Assembly: GCF_049675895.1 (NCBI RefSeq)
Contig: NZ_CP183834.1
Span: 1,612,001 to 1,676,000, forward strand
Length of the DNA: 64,000 bases
Direction: 5' to 3'
DNA from: Ampullimonas aquatilis
GTDB taxonomy: Bacteria > Pseudomonadota > Gammaproteobacteria > Burkholderiales > Burkholderiaceae_D
Each line of letters begins with the position of its first letter. The stretch's first letter is position 1. Under the pieces are notes generated by a model. The model was not told where the DNA came from and did no database searches. It worked only from the letters and a program-made list of their open reading frames with translations. The position numbers and the translations under genes were made by a program. Positions 36,096 to 45,925 of this stretch are shown here, in pieces.

Positions 36096-36977
36096 TCATT
36101 TACCATTAAAAAAATTTTGCGCCAAAGCAATTTGCGCTTCATGCACAAATGTGGGCGCGTGTCCCGTATCCGCAATGACTGCTAATTTGGCCATGGGACC
36201 ACGATGGCGCATTGCTTCTGCAGTGATTTCAGTGAGTAAATCTGAATTTGCACCGCGCACCACCAAGGTGGGACATTGAATGGCATCATAACTTCGCCAT
36301 AACAGTACCTCCCCCTGACTCAAAGCCTCAGGTGTTGTCAATTTAAAGGGTGCAGCGATGGCGGGATCGTAATGCACCCGAAAGCGATTGTTTGCAGGAT
36401 TTTTGACAATACATGGTCGCATCAATGCCTCCCACTCCTGCTCGGTATGCTGCCCAAACGAACCCGCAATCGCTTTTAAATAACTGATACCGGCTTCAAT
36501 CGAATCAAATTCGGGAGCATTGCCCACATAACGGCCAATTCTCGTCAATGCCTCAATCGCCAGCGAGGGACCAACATCATTAAGCAACAAACGTTTAACC
36601 GGATTATTTTTCAGAGCGGCAAGCCCCATTCCAATGAGCCCTCCCATTGAAGTACCAAACCAATTGATTTCTGGTGCGTTAATGCGTGCCAGCAAGGTCA
36701 CCATATCGGCCATATATTGCGGAACCTGATAATAGGCTGGCACGGCTAGCCAGTCAGATTGACCTCTTCCAACCACATCAGGACAGATCACCCTGAAATC
36801 TGTTGCCATGACCTTGGCAAGAACATCAAAATCATCACTGCGCCTTGTGAGACCGTGTACACAAAGCAATACGCGAGGATTGTGAGGATCGCCCCACTCT
36901 TTATACGCCATCCGATGTAAGCCGGCGGGACTTAAACAATTGACGAAGTTCATTTTGCTCGTTGATTCAATTGACAT
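36096..36977 (-). CDS. Alpha/beta hydrolase
   Basis: A cytoplasmic alpha/beta-hydrolase of 293 residues. Oxyanion-hole region LCVHGLTRRSDDF, nucleophile elbow GTSMGG, and the catalytic His in DTGHAPTF are visible; an acidic residue lies in the ANSDLL loop. The ATG at 36977 follows AAGGAG by six bases and is preferred over upstream starts. It diverges from bdhA, with a gap of about 130 bp. A role in ester or hydroxyalkanoate metabolism is suggested by that neighbour but is only inference. Confidence 0.85.
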   Translation of the reverse strand: MSIESTSKMNFVNCLSPAGLHRMAYKEWGDPHNPRVLLCVHGLTRRSDDFDVLAKVMATDFRVICPDVVGRGQSDWLAVPAYYQVPQYMADMVTLLARINAPEINWFGTSMGGLIGMGLAALKNNPVKRLLLNDVGPSLAIEALTRIGRYVGNAPEFDSIEAGISYLKAIAGSFGQHTEQEWEALMRPCIVKNPANNRFRVHYDPAIAAPFKLTTPEALSQGEVLLWRSYDAIQCPTLVVRGANSDLLTEITAEAMRHRGPMAKLAVIADTGHAPTFVHEAQIALAQNFFNGK

Positions 36978-37109
36978 CATCCACTCCTTAAATAATGGCC
37001 GCAAACGGTGGATCATCGCTAAAATGACAATAAATCACGACTCATCACAAATGTATAACGACAAGCTTAAACCATAACCTCATCGCCCCCCTAATTAGGA
37101 GAAATGCTT

Positions 37110-37880
37110 ATGTTGAACGGAAAAACTGCCATTGTTACAGGTTCTACCAGCGGAATTGGCTTGGGAATCGCGAAAACACTTGCTCAACAGGGGGCCAATA
37201 TCATTTTGAATGGTTTTGGTGACCATCTTGCTCCGCTTGAAGAAATCAAGACGTTCGGTGTCAAGGCGGCTTTTCATGGTGCAGACATGACCAAATCAGC
37301 TGAAATTGCCGATATGGTGCGTTATGCCGAATTGGAATTTGGCGCAGTTGATATTCTGGTCAACAATGCAGGCATTCAGCATACCGCCTTGATTGAGGAC
37401 TTTCCAATTGATAAATGGGATGCCGTGATTGCAATCAACTTATCGTCGGCATTTCATGCGATTCGGGCTGCCATGCCGGGCATGAAGCAACGTAATTGGG
37501 GCCGGATCATCAATATTGCTTCGGCGCATGGCTTAGTGGCATCAGCGCAAAAAGTAGCCTATGTGGCAGCCAAACACGGTATTGTCGGCATGACCAAAGT
37601 CGTGGCACTCGAAACAGCCACTACCGGTATCACGTGTAACGCCATATGCCCTGGTTGGGTGCTCACTCCTTTGGTGCAAAAGCAGATCGATGATCGAGCC
37701 AAGGCCAATGGCACCACAGTTGCCGCTGAAAAACTGGCATTGGTTTCCGAAAAACAACCATCCAAAGAATTTGTGACACCTGAGCAGCTTGGTGGTTTGG
37801 CGGTTTTCCTATGCTCTGCGGCCGCCGATCAGGTGCGCGGCGTGGCCTGGAACATGGATGGAGGTTGGGTGGCGCAGTAA
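37110..37880 (+). CDS. bdhA: D-3-hydroxybutyrate dehydrogenase
   Basis: An SDR enzyme that oxidises D-3-hydroxybutyrate to acetoacetate with NAD+, part of polyhydroxybutyrate turnover. 256 residues with the cofactor loop GSTSGIGLGIA, NNAGIQH, the catalytic Ser in NIASAHG and the Tyr/Lys in AYVAAKHG, and the family's C-terminal WNMDGGWVAQ. The ATG at 37110 follows TAGGAGA by eight bases; one at 37104 overlaps that spacing less well. It is intact, unlike the SDR at 11.1-11.65 kb. Confidence 0.93.
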   Translation: MLNGKTAIVTGSTSGIGLGIAKTLAQQGANIILNGFGDHLAPLEEIKTFGVKAAFHGADMTKSAEIADMVRYAELEFGAVDILVNNAGIQHTALIEDFPIDKWDAVIAINLSSAFHAIRAAMPGMKQRNWGRIINIASAHGLVASAQKVAYVAAKHGIVGMTKVVALETATTGITCNAICPGWVLTPLVQKQIDDRAKANGTTVAAEKLALVSEKQPSKEFVTPEQLGGLAVFLCSAAADQVRGVAWNMDGGWVAQ

Positions 37881-37999
37881 GTTGGTCTGGCTTACCTTTT
37901 GCTTTTGCAAAACACATGATCCATGTTTTTTGTAACGTGACTATGCATTTTGTCGTTCAGCAAATACAATCCATACAACTTAAAGCTTTGGGAGCTCAT

Positions 38000-38455
38000 A
38001 TGCAAATACGTACGATTGGTTCAGCCTTGGTACTGGCCTTAACGGCAGTGTCTGCACAAGCCGCGACAGTTCTGGATGTAACAGATGGATTCTCTGCAAA
38101 TGGTATCAAAAACTATACATTCCAGATTACAGCTCCAGGCTCTTATCTAGCCACTCTGACTGATTACAATTTTCCAGATACTTTTACTTCTTTAGCTCTA
38201 AGTATTAACAAAGCACCAACTATTCTGGGTAGTATTCCTCACGCTGGTTCATTCACATTTAACGCGGCAACGACTGGTACCTACACAGCTTTGGTTTTTG
38301 GTAAACCAGGTACTACGACAGGTTTTAGCTCATTCGGTTTAACGGTTGCAGCCGTACCCGAGCCAGAAACCTATGCCATGATGTTGGCTGGTTTAGGGTT
38401 GATTGGTGTAATTGCTCGTCGTCGTAAAGAAAGTGCCGTTGCTGCTCAAGCATAA
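38000..38455 (+). CDS. Short PEP-CTERM sorted exported protein
   Basis: 151 residues. Start at 38000 follows GGGAG by six bases and gives a signal peptide (MQIRTIGSALVLALTAVSAQA, cut before ATV). The ~100-residue mature domain is Thr/Ser/Gly/Phe-rich and predicted all-beta. The C-terminus is a PEP-CTERM signal: VPEPETYAMMLAGLGLIGVI followed by ARRRKE. Such proteins are processed by an exosortase, which must be encoded elsewhere, and are usually linked to exopolysaccharide. It is followed by a terminator shared with uvrD. Confidence 0.88.
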   Translation: MQIRTIGSALVLALTAVSAQAATVLDVTDGFSANGIKNYTFQITAPGSYLATLTDYNFPDTFTSLALSINKAPTILGSIPHAGSFTFNAATTGTYTALVFGKPGTTTGFSSFGLTVAAVPEPETYAMMLAGLGLIGVIARRRKESAVAAQA

Positions 38456-38475
38456 CAAGCACTGAGAATTGATAA

Positions 38476-38505
38476 AATAAGGGCAGCCTAGGCTGCCCTT
38501 ATTTA
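38476..38505. terminator. Bidirectional terminator between the PEP-CTERM gene and uvrD
   Basis: AAATAAGGGCAGCC pairs perfectly with GGCTGCCCTTATTT around a two-base loop; A/T tracts on both sides make it suitable for both converging genes. Confidence 0.85.
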
Positions 38506-38518
38506 TTTTAGATTTGCG

Positions 38519-40810
38519 CTAAATAACTTCCAACTTAGCCACACCTAACGCCAACCATTTAGCTCCATGGCGGCCAAAATTGATCTGCGCCCTTGCATCA
38601 GTGCCAGCACCCTCCAAATTAATGATCGTGCCCTCGCCAAACTTGTTGTGAAATACCTTTTGGCCGACTTTGTAAGCCACACCATTGATATCGTTTCCAG
38701 CCTTCTTTGCCGGCATGCCATTTAAAGCTGCCGGACGTGCAAACCAGTCTTTACCCCAGGCAGGTTCTTGTGTTTCCCAGTTGCTACGCGCTTGTATTTT
38801 GGGAACCAGCCATTTCAGGGCATGCTCTGGCAATTCATCAAGGAAACGTGATTTCACGTTGTAGCGTGTCTGGCCATGCAGCATCCGGCTTTGCGTAGTG
38901 CTGATATACAAACGTTCCCGGGCGCGTGTAATAGCCACATACATCAGGCGTCGCTCCTCCTCAATGCCATCCATTTCTGTCAAAGAGTTTTCATGAGGGA
39001 ATAAGCCCTCTTCCAACCCCGTAATAAAAACAGCCTTGAATTCAAGCCCCTTGGCAGCGTGTACTGTCATCAATTGAATCGCATCCTGCCCTGCCTGCGC
39101 CTGATTGTCACCGGCCTCCAGCGAAGCATGGGATAAAAATGCGGCAAGCGGCGACATGACTTCGTTTGCTGACAAGTCAGTCATCAAGGTATCCCCAGTC
39201 TGGCTATCAGTCAGATTTTGATATTCGGCTCGTGGCACAGGAATGGCATTGGCTCGAGCATCAAGGCCAAGCCCTTCTTCGGTCACAAAAGCTTTGGCGG
39301 CATTGACCAACTCAAAAAGATTATCAATACGATCCTGTCCCTCTTTGTCGTTTTGATAATGCGTTATCAGACCACTGGCCTTGATGATGTAATCCACCAC
39401 TTCGGACAAACTCATGGCTTGTGTTTCAAACCGGGCCGATTCAACCAGCTTAACAAATGCCCCGATACTGCTACCTGCTTTACCTGATAAGTAAGGTGTT
39501 GCTGCATACATGGAACAATGATTTGTTTTGGCAACATCCTGAAGTTGTTCCAATGAGCGCGCACCAATGCCGCGAGTTGGAAAATTGACCACACGGGCAA
39601 ATGCGGTGTCGTCATTTGGATTTTCCATCAGCCGCAAATAAGCCAAAGCATGTTTGACTTCGGCACGCTCAAAAAAGCGCAGGCCACCATAAACTCGGTA
39701 GGCAATCATGGCGCTGAATAGGCCATGTTCAATAATCCTGGACTGGGCGTTACTGCGATAAAGAATTGCAATCTCGTCACGCGTGTAGCCTTGCGCTATC
39801 AAGCCCTTGATTTCTTCAACCAGCCAAGTGGCTTCCTGCCCGTCTGTTGCCGCTTCATAAATGCGAATCGGTTCACCGTGCCCTGCATCGGTTCGTAAAT
39901 TCTTGCCCAGGCGGCGGGAATTATGACCAATCAGTTCATTGGCAGCATCAAGAATGTTGCCCTGTGAACGATAATTCTGCTCCAGTTTGATCAAATCCTG
40001 GATCTGGAATTCCCGTTCAAAATCCGCCATATTGCCGACATTGGCACCGCGAAATGCATAGATGCTCTGATCATCATCACCCACAGCAAAGACACAGTGA
40101 TGTTTACCTGCCAGCAGCTTCAGCCAGGCATATTGCAGTTTGTTGGTATCCTGAAACTCATCCACCAGAATATGACGAAAACGGTTTTGATAATGTTCAC
40201 GCAAGGGTTGATTACGTTTTAGCAATTCATAGCTGCGCAACAGCAATTCAGCAAAATCCACCACACCTTCACGCTGACATTGATCTTCATATGCCGCATA
40301 AAGTGCTATTTGCTTGCGACTATGGTCATCATGCGCTTCCATCTCTGCAGCACGCTGCCCCTGTTCTTTGGCCGCGTTGATAAACCACATCAAATTTTTA
40401 GCAGGAAATTTCTCATCATCGACATTGAGCGCTTTCAATAAACGCTTGATCGCACTGAGCTGATCTTGAGTATCAAGAATCTGAAAGGTTTGCGGTAATG
40501 CCGCATCTCGATAATGCGCTCGTAAAAAACGATTACACAAACCATGGAATGTCCCCATCCACATGCCGCGAATGCTGATTGGCACCATAGCCGACAGACG
40601 GGTCATCATTTCTTTAGCGGCTTTGTTCGTGAAAGTCACGGCCAGAATACCGCCAGGACTCGCCATACCCTGCTGCAACAGCCAAGCGATACGGGTTGTT
40701 AAAACACGCGTTTTACCTGAGCCGGCACCGGCCAAGATCAAAGCAGACTGATTGGGAAGCGTAACAGCAGCAAGCTGTTCTTCATTGAGGTTGGTGAGGA
40801 GTTCAGACAT
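38519..40810 (-). CDS. uvrD: DNA helicase II, UvrD
   Basis: A superfamily 1A 3'-5' helicase acting in nucleotide excision and mismatch repair. From the ATG at 40810 (MSELLTNLNEEQ) it has 763 residues. Motif I is ILAGAGSGKTRVL, motif II is in HILVDEFQDTN, motif III is GDDDQSIYAFRGAN, and motif VI lies in YVAITRARERLYIS. The C-terminal ~50 residues (VGQKVFHNKFGEGTI, then INLEG) form the Tudor-like domain that contacts RNA polymerase in UvrD/PcrA. UvrD is favoured over Rep because of this tail and length. It diverges from valS. Confidence 0.94.
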   Translation of the reverse strand: MSELLTNLNEEQLAAVTLPNQSALILAGAGSGKTRVLTTRIAWLLQQGMASPGGILAVTFTNKAAKEMMTRLSAMVPISIRGMWMGTFHGLCNRFLRAHYRDAALPQTFQILDTQDQLSAIKRLLKALNVDDEKFPAKNLMWFINAAKEQGQRAAEMEAHDDHSRKQIALYAAYEDQCQREGVVDFAELLLRSYELLKRNQPLREHYQNRFRHILVDEFQDTNKLQYAWLKLLAGKHHCVFAVGDDDQSIYAFRGANVGNMADFEREFQIQDLIKLEQNYRSQGNILDAANELIGHNSRRLGKNLRTDAGHGEPIRIYEAATDGQEATWLVEEIKGLIAQGYTRDEIAILYRSNAQSRIIEHGLFSAMIAYRVYGGLRFFERAEVKHALAYLRLMENPNDDTAFARVVNFPTRGIGARSLEQLQDVAKTNHCSMYAATPYLSGKAGSSIGAFVKLVESARFETQAMSLSEVVDYIIKASGLITHYQNDKEGQDRIDNLFELVNAAKAFVTEEGLGLDARANAIPVPRAEYQNLTDSQTGDTLMTDLSANEVMSPLAAFLSHASLEAGDNQAQAGQDAIQLMTVHAAKGLEFKAVFITGLEEGLFPHENSLTEMDGIEEERRLMYVAITRARERLYISTTQSRMLHGQTRYNVKSRFLDELPEHALKWLVPKIQARSNWETQEPAWGKDWFARPAALNGMPAKKAGNDINGVAYKVGQKVFHNKFGEGTIINLEGAGTDARAQINFGRHGAKWLALGVAKLEVI

Positions 40811-40890
40811 GCGTCGTATTATAGGTGTTTGTGCCAATAGGCAGGTCTGGTCACTTATAATCGAAGATTGACTTTAACTCTGACAGACTT

Positions 40891-43731
40891 ATGGCACTCG
40901 ACAAAAGCTTTGAACCCCACGCAATTGAAGCCCGTTGGCGCGATGAATGGGAGCAGCGCGGCTATTTCAAAGCCGGTCTTGACACGCAAAATCCCAATAA
41001 TTTCTGTATTTTGTTGCCGCCACCCAATGTGACTGGTACCTTGCATATGGGACACGGCTTTAATCAGACTGTGATGGATGCCCTCACTCGTTATTATCGT
41101 ATGCGGGGCCACAATACGCTTTGGCAACCTGGTACTGACCATGCGGGCATTGCAACGCAAATTGTCGTGGAGCGTCAGCTTGATGCAAAGGGTATTTCGC
41201 GGCACGATTTGGGGCGTGAAAAATTTCTCGAAAAAGTCTGGGAATGGAAAGAGTACTCCGGTGGCACCATTACCCGACAAATGCGTCGTTTAGGGACTTC
41301 ACCTGACTGGTCCAGAGAGCGTTTTACGATGGATGAAGGTTTGTCCAACGCTGTCACCGAAACCTTTGTACAACTCTATAACGATGGCTTGATTTATCGC
41401 GGTAAACGCCTGGTTAACTGGGATCCCGTACTTGGCACGGCCGTCTCTGATCTGGAAGTCGTGAGTGAAGAGGAAGATGGTTCGATGTGGCAGATTCGCT
41501 ACCCGCTTAGCGATGGCACTGGTCATTTAACTGTTGCCACCACGCGTCCTGAAACCATGCTCGGCGACGTTGCCGTCATGGTTCACCCGGAGGATGAACG
41601 CTATAGCCATTTAATCGGCAAGACAGTCAATCTGCCCCTGAGTGATCGACCAATACCCATCATTGCAGACAATTATGTCGACAAGGAATTTGGTACTGGC
41701 GTCGTCAAAGTAACGCCTGCACATGATTTTAATGATTATGCGGTTGGACAGCGACATGGTTTGCCGCAAATCAGTATTTTGACCCTGGATGCCAAAATCA
41801 ACGAAAATGGTGCTCAACCATACCAAGGTTTGGACCGTTTTGCTGCCCGCAAACAAATTGTGGCTGATTTAGCAGCTCAGGGCCTGCTCGAATCAGTCAA
41901 GCCTCATAAATTGATGGTGCCACGTGGTGATCGCACCAATACCGTGATTGAACCAATGCTGACTGACCAATGGTTTGTTGCCATGAGCAAAGCGGATGCA
42001 TCGGGAAGCAGTATCACGGCAAAAGCATTGGAATGCGTTGCATCTGGCGAAATTAAGTTTGTGCCAGAAAACTGGGTCAACACCTACAACCAATGGCTCA
42101 ACAATATTCAAGACTGGTGTATTTCACGGCAATTGTGGTGGGGACATCAGATTCCTGCCTGGTATGGTGAAAATGGTGAGATTTTTGTTGCCCATAGCGA
42201 AGAAGAAGCACAAAAAATTGCCCTCAAAAATGGGTATCAGGGCAGCTTAAGGCGCGATGATGATGTACTCGATACCTGGTTCTCATCTGCATTATGGCCA
42301 TTTTCCACACTTGACTGGACCCCAGAATATCCAGCCATCTCCAATCCTGCCTTAGACTTGTATCTGCCCTCCTCGGTATTGGTCACTGGTTTTGATATCA
42401 TTTTCTTCTGGGTAGCTCGAATGGTCATGCTGACCAAACAGATCACTGGAAAAATTCCGTTCAAGACGGTTTATGTCCATGGCTTGATACGCGATGCCGA
42501 AGGGCAGAAGATGTCGAAGTCTAAGGGCAATGTACTGGATCCAATCGACCTGATTGATGGCATCAGTCTTGATGCCTTGATTGGTAAGCGCACAACGGGT
42601 TTGATGAATCCAAAACAGGCAGCAAGTATCGAGAAGAAAACTCGCAAGGAATTTCCTGAAGGTATTCCGGCGTTTGGTGCCGATGCATTGCGCTTTACGT
42701 TTGCCTCTTTGGCCTCACCGGGCCGCGACATCAAGTTTGACATGAAACGTTGCGAGGGCTATCGCAACTTCTGCAATAAGCTCTGGAATGCAACGCGTTT
42801 TGTATTAATGAATTGCGAGGGTTTTGATTGTGGTCTTGAACCGCATACATCAGAACAATGCGGTACCGGTGAGTACCTTGATTTTTCAAAGGCAGATCGC
42901 TGGATCGTATCAGCGCTACAACGGGCCGAAACCGAAATTGAAAAGGGATTTGCTGAATACCGGCTGGACAACGTCGCTCGTACCATTTATGAGTTTGTCT
43001 GGAACGAGTATTGCGACTGGTATCTTGAATTGGCCAAGGTACAGATTCAAAGAGGTAATGCCGCTCAACAGCGTGCTACTCGTCGAACATTGCTGCGTGT
43101 CTTGGAAACAATTTTACGCTTGGCTCATCCGATCATGCCTTACATCACGGAAGAGGTTTGGCAAACTGTGGCGCCCTTGGCTGGCAAAATTGCAGCTAAT
43201 AGTCACTCCTCTGTCATGATTCAGACATATCCTACAGCCCAGCTTGAACGTATCGATCATGATGCAGACGAGTGGGTCGTGAAACTGAAACAAGTCATTG
43301 ATGCATGCCGTAACCTGCGTGGCGAAATGAATATTTCACCGGCACAAAAAGTGCCTTTACTTGTTTTAGGTGAAACTGCTTTCTTTGAGTCATCCAGATC
43401 ATATATTGAAGCGTTGTCCAAGTTATCAGAACTTAAAGTTTATGAATCTGAGGATGAGTTTGATACCGCTACCAAAGGCGCGCCGGTTTCTATTGCTGGC
43501 AATAATAAATTGGCGCTCTCGATAGAAATTGATATCGTTGCTGAAAAAGAACGACTTACCAGAGAAATCAACAAGTTAGAAACGGAAATCGGCAAGGCAC
43601 AAGCAAAACTCAATAATGAAAGCTTTGTGGCAAAAGCACCTGCTGCCGTGGTCGAGCAAGAAAAACTACGTATAGATACTTTTTTTTACAACTTATCCAA
43701 GCTTCGTGAACAACTTCACCGTATAAACTGA
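40891..43731 (+). CDS. valS: Valyl-tRNA synthetase
   Basis: ValRS, 946 residues, class I. The HIGH-type motif is HMGH at 52-55 in PPPNVTGTLHMGHGF, and KMSKS lies at 540-544. The CP1 editing domain carries TTRPETMLGDVAVMVHP. The C-terminus holds the anticodon-binding domain and a final coiled coil (EKERLTREINKLETEIGKAQ). Family length is usual. galU follows 48 bases downstream on the same strand. Confidence 0.98.
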   Translation: MALDKSFEPHAIEARWRDEWEQRGYFKAGLDTQNPNNFCILLPPPNVTGTLHMGHGFNQTVMDALTRYYRMRGHNTLWQPGTDHAGIATQIVVERQLDAKGISRHDLGREKFLEKVWEWKEYSGGTITRQMRRLGTSPDWSRERFTMDEGLSNAVTETFVQLYNDGLIYRGKRLVNWDPVLGTAVSDLEVVSEEEDGSMWQIRYPLSDGTGHLTVATTRPETMLGDVAVMVHPEDERYSHLIGKTVNLPLSDRPIPIIADNYVDKEFGTGVVKVTPAHDFNDYAVGQRHGLPQISILTLDAKINENGAQPYQGLDRFAARKQIVADLAAQGLLESVKPHKLMVPRGDRTNTVIEPMLTDQWFVAMSKADASGSSITAKALECVASGEIKFVPENWVNTYNQWLNNIQDWCISRQLWWGHQIPAWYGENGEIFVAHSEEEAQKIALKNGYQGSLRRDDDVLDTWFSSALWPFSTLDWTPEYPAISNPALDLYLPSSVLVTGFDIIFFWVARMVMLTKQITGKIPFKTVYVHGLIRDAEGQKMSKSKGNVLDPIDLIDGISLDALIGKRTTGLMNPKQAASIEKKTRKEFPEGIPAFGADALRFTFASLASPGRDIKFDMKRCEGYRNFCNKLWNATRFVLMNCEGFDCGLEPHTSEQCGTGEYLDFSKADRWIVSALQRAETEIEKGFAEYRLDNVARTIYEFVWNEYCDWYLELAKVQIQRGNAAQQRATRRTLLRVLETILRLAHPIMPYITEEVWQTVAPLAGKIAANSHSSVMIQTYPTAQLERIDHDADEWVVKLKQVIDACRNLRGEMNISPAQKVPLLVLGETAFFESSRSYIEALSKLSELKVYESEDEFDTATKGAPVSIAGNNKLALSIEIDIVAEKERLTREINKLETEIGKAQAKLNNESFVAKAPAAVVEQEKLRIDTFFYNLSKLREQLHRIN

Positions 43732-43779
43732 TTGCATCCGTTACATTAGCTTCAACACATTACTTCATTGGTACTAGCC

Positions 43780-44694
43780 ATGCAAAAAAGCCCTAAGATT
43801 ACTAAAGCCGTTTTTCCTGTCGCAGGTTTAGGTACGCGTTTTTTACCCGCAACCAAGGCATGCCCCAAAGAAATGCTACCGGTGGTGGACAAGCCACTGA
43901 TTCAGTATGCCGTTGACGAAGCGATTGCCGCAGGTATTACGGACATGATTTTTGTGACTGGCCGGACCAAACGTGCCATTGCTGATCACTTTGACAAATC
44001 CTACGAAATCGAAGCCGAGCTTGAAGCACGCAATAAGCAAAAGCTGCTTGAAATTGTACGCGGTATCAAGCCAGCCAATGTTCAGTGCTTTTATGTGCGT
44101 CAAGAAGAAGCGCTTGGTTTGGGACATGCCGTCATGTGTGCCGAACGTCTGGTCAATAATAGCCCATTCGCAGTTATCCTGGCCGATGACTTGCTGGATG
44201 GTAAAACACCGGTTCTGAAGCAGATGGTCGATGTTTATGATCACTATCTGACTTCGGTCATTGGTGTTGAAAAGATTGAACCTGCCCAATCACAGTCGTA
44301 CGGTGTCGTTGCTGGTCGTGAATGGGACGCCAATCTGATCAAGATGTCTGGTATTGTTGAAAAACCAAAGCCAGAAGATGCACCATCTAACCTTGGTGTT
44401 GTTGGTCGTTATATTCTGACCCCAAGAATTTTCGATTTCCTGCGCACTCAGACTCGCGGTGTTGGCGGTGAAATTCAGCTCACAGACGCGATTGCACAGC
44501 TGCTGCAAAAAGAACAAGTACTGGCTTATCAATACGATGGCGTCCGCTATGACTGCGGTAGCAAACTGGGTTATCTGAAAGCAACCGTTGAGTTTGCACT
44601 TAAACACCCAGAAGTTCAGGCAGAGTTTGCAAAATATCTGGAAGAGCGAAATAATCAGTCTACGACCGCTCCCAAACTTACCAAAGTCGCTTAA
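43780..44694 (+). CDS. galU: UTP--glucose-1-phosphate uridylyltransferase
   Basis: GalU makes UDP-glucose for exopolysaccharide, LPS and trehalose synthesis. 304 residues from the ATG at 43780: nucleotide-binding AVFPVAGLGTRFLPATKACPKEMLPVVDKPLIQYAV, catalytic ADDLLDG, and GVVAGREW and GGEIQLTDAI segments. An in-frame TTG at 43768 is less likely. The following degenerate GGDEF gene is 40 bases away on the same strand, so they may be co-transcribed. Confidence 0.96.
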   Translation: MQKSPKITKAVFPVAGLGTRFLPATKACPKEMLPVVDKPLIQYAVDEAIAAGITDMIFVTGRTKRAIADHFDKSYEIEAELEARNKQKLLEIVRGIKPANVQCFYVRQEEALGLGHAVMCAERLVNNSPFAVILADDLLDGKTPVLKQMVDVYDHYLTSVIGVEKIEPAQSQSYGVVAGREWDANLIKMSGIVEKPKPEDAPSNLGVVGRYILTPRIFDFLRTQTRGVGGEIQLTDAIAQLLQKEQVLAYQYDGVRYDCGSKLGYLKATVEFALKHPEVQAEFAKYLEERNNQSTTAPKLTKVA

Positions 44695-44734
44695 TCAATC
44701 TTCATTTAATCAATCGGGAGCGGCAATGAGTTAA

Positions 44735-45361
44735 TTGCCAATGCCGATTCGATTCTTCCGTAAAAAACGGGGAGACGTTGTCCAGCAACCCTCCCCTGTT
44801 TTATTTTCAGACCTGCTTACCAGCAAAGCGTCGCTGGATATCCCAACGGTTTCAATCACGCAGCCTCAATCCGATTTGTTTGACATCACGTTACTTGAGT
44901 CAGAAGCAATACGTTTCTTATTGGAAAAAGAAGTTGCGCGAGTCAAACGTTATCAAAGGCAGATGGGATTGTTTTTGTTTTCATGTCATTTGGCCGATGT
45001 ATCGCTGTTAACCAGTCATCAATTACAGGAATATCGACAACGCTGTGCTTTGATTATTGGGCGACGCTTACGCATTCACGACTATCTTGGAATATGGGCG
45101 GACACACAATTGCTTTGCATCCTGCCAGAGACTGATCTGGAACAGAGTATTTTTGTCGCTGGTGAAATGATGCAGGAACTCGAGAAAGAATTCTTGTCGA
45201 GCCTGAATGTTGACGACACCAAACTGACAATGCATTTTGGCGTCAATCATTATGGTGTGATACCCGTCACGGCAGGGCAACTGATGCAGCAAACTGAACT
45301 TGCTTTGCAAAAATCGATTGAGCAAGGTGGTAATCGAGTCTCTGTTTATCAAACTGAGTAA
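44735..45361 (+). CDS. Degenerate GGDEF-like protein
   Basis: 208 residues. After a variable N-terminus of about 55 residues, the pattern of a GGDEF fold is seen: LEKEVARVKRYQRQMGLFLF, then IIGRRLRIHDYLGIWADTQLLCILPETD, and the terminal LALQKSIEQGGNRV. In the signature position the GGDEF motif is replaced by IWADT (about residues 120-124), so diguanylate cyclase activity and GTP binding are not expected. There is no transmembrane segment. It may be a c-di-GMP-related scaffold or receptor. No experimentally known homologue comes to mind. Confidence 0.72.
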   Translation: MPMPIRFFRKKRGDVVQQPSPVLFSDLLTSKASLDIPTVSITQPQSDLFDITLLESEAIRFLLEKEVARVKRYQRQMGLFLFSCHLADVSLLTSHQLQEYRQRCALIIGRRLRIHDYLGIWADTQLLCILPETDLEQSIFVAGEMMQELEKEFLSSLNVDDTKLTMHFGVNHYGVIPVTAGQLMQQTELALQKSIEQGGNRVSVYQTE

Positions 45362-45392
45362 CGCAGTCGATACAAAGCTAGTGACAACTTTA

Positions 45393-45626
45393 TCAGCGTC
45401 GGCGCAGAAAAATCGTTGATAAGGTTTCTGATTCTTCAGTGTCAATCAGCTCATTACCTGTCTGTTTGCAAAAGGCGCGAAAATCCTTTACCGCACTCGG
45501 ATCAGTTGCCATCACTTTGAGAATTTGTCCGCTGTTCATTGCGGATAACGCTTTTTTGGCACGTAGAATGGGTAATGGACACTTTAGTCCACTGGCATCG
45601 ACTTCCACATCAAAATCATTCATCAT
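45393..45626 (-). CDS. TusA/SirA-type sulfur carrier protein
   Basis: 77 residues. The characteristic Cys-Pro motif is at residues 16-17 in DASGLKCPLPILRAKKAL, with the rest of the fold (GQILKVMATDPSAVKDFRAFCKQTGNELI) conserved. Family members carry persulfide sulfur, in tRNA thiolation or related pathways. The ATG at 45626 lies eight bases after AGGA; longer in-frame extensions do not match. It is downstream of a small lipoprotein gene and alaS on the same strand. Confidence 0.9.
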   Translation of the reverse strand: MMNDFDVEVDASGLKCPLPILRAKKALSAMNSGQILKVMATDPSAVKDFRAFCKQTGNELIDTEESETLSTIFLRRR

Positions 45627-45663
45627 CTTATTTATCCTGCAAAAATAAGCGCAATCAAGCCGC

Positions 45664-45873
45664 TCAATCGGCCGCAGCCTTACCATCATCCATGATGGCA
45701 TCTGCCGCTTTGCCAACACCCTTGCCGACCACCTTGGCGGTGCCAATCGCAGCATCAGCTGCCAGATCCACCACACCCACAGCCGCACTGGCGGCTGCAT
45801 CGACAACGGCAATCGCGGTACAGGCATTTAAACACAAGCTCATCAGACATAGCAGGGAAAGTCGCAAAATCAT
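45664..45873 (-). CDS. Small Ala-rich lipoprotein
   Basis: 69 residues. The N-terminus MILRLSLLCLMSLCLNACTA is a lipoprotein signal with lipobox LNAC (Cys at about 18). The mature part is a low-complexity Ala/Val/Asp repeat-like helix (VVDAAASAAVGVVDLAADAAIG, KVVGKGVGKAAD). An AAGG SD is five bases before the ATG. It lies between alaS and tusA on the same strand. Similar small lipoproteins of the NF038104/'YqfT'-like kind are common but have no known function. Confidence 0.72.
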   Translation of the reverse strand: MILRLSLLCLMSLCLNACTAIAVVDAAASAAVGVVDLAADAAIGTAKVVGKGVGKAADAIMDDGKAAAD

Positions 45874-45925
45874 AAGTGCCTTGTGGGTTAACAAGATGGA
45901 CATGGGAAAATCAACTGCAAGCAGT

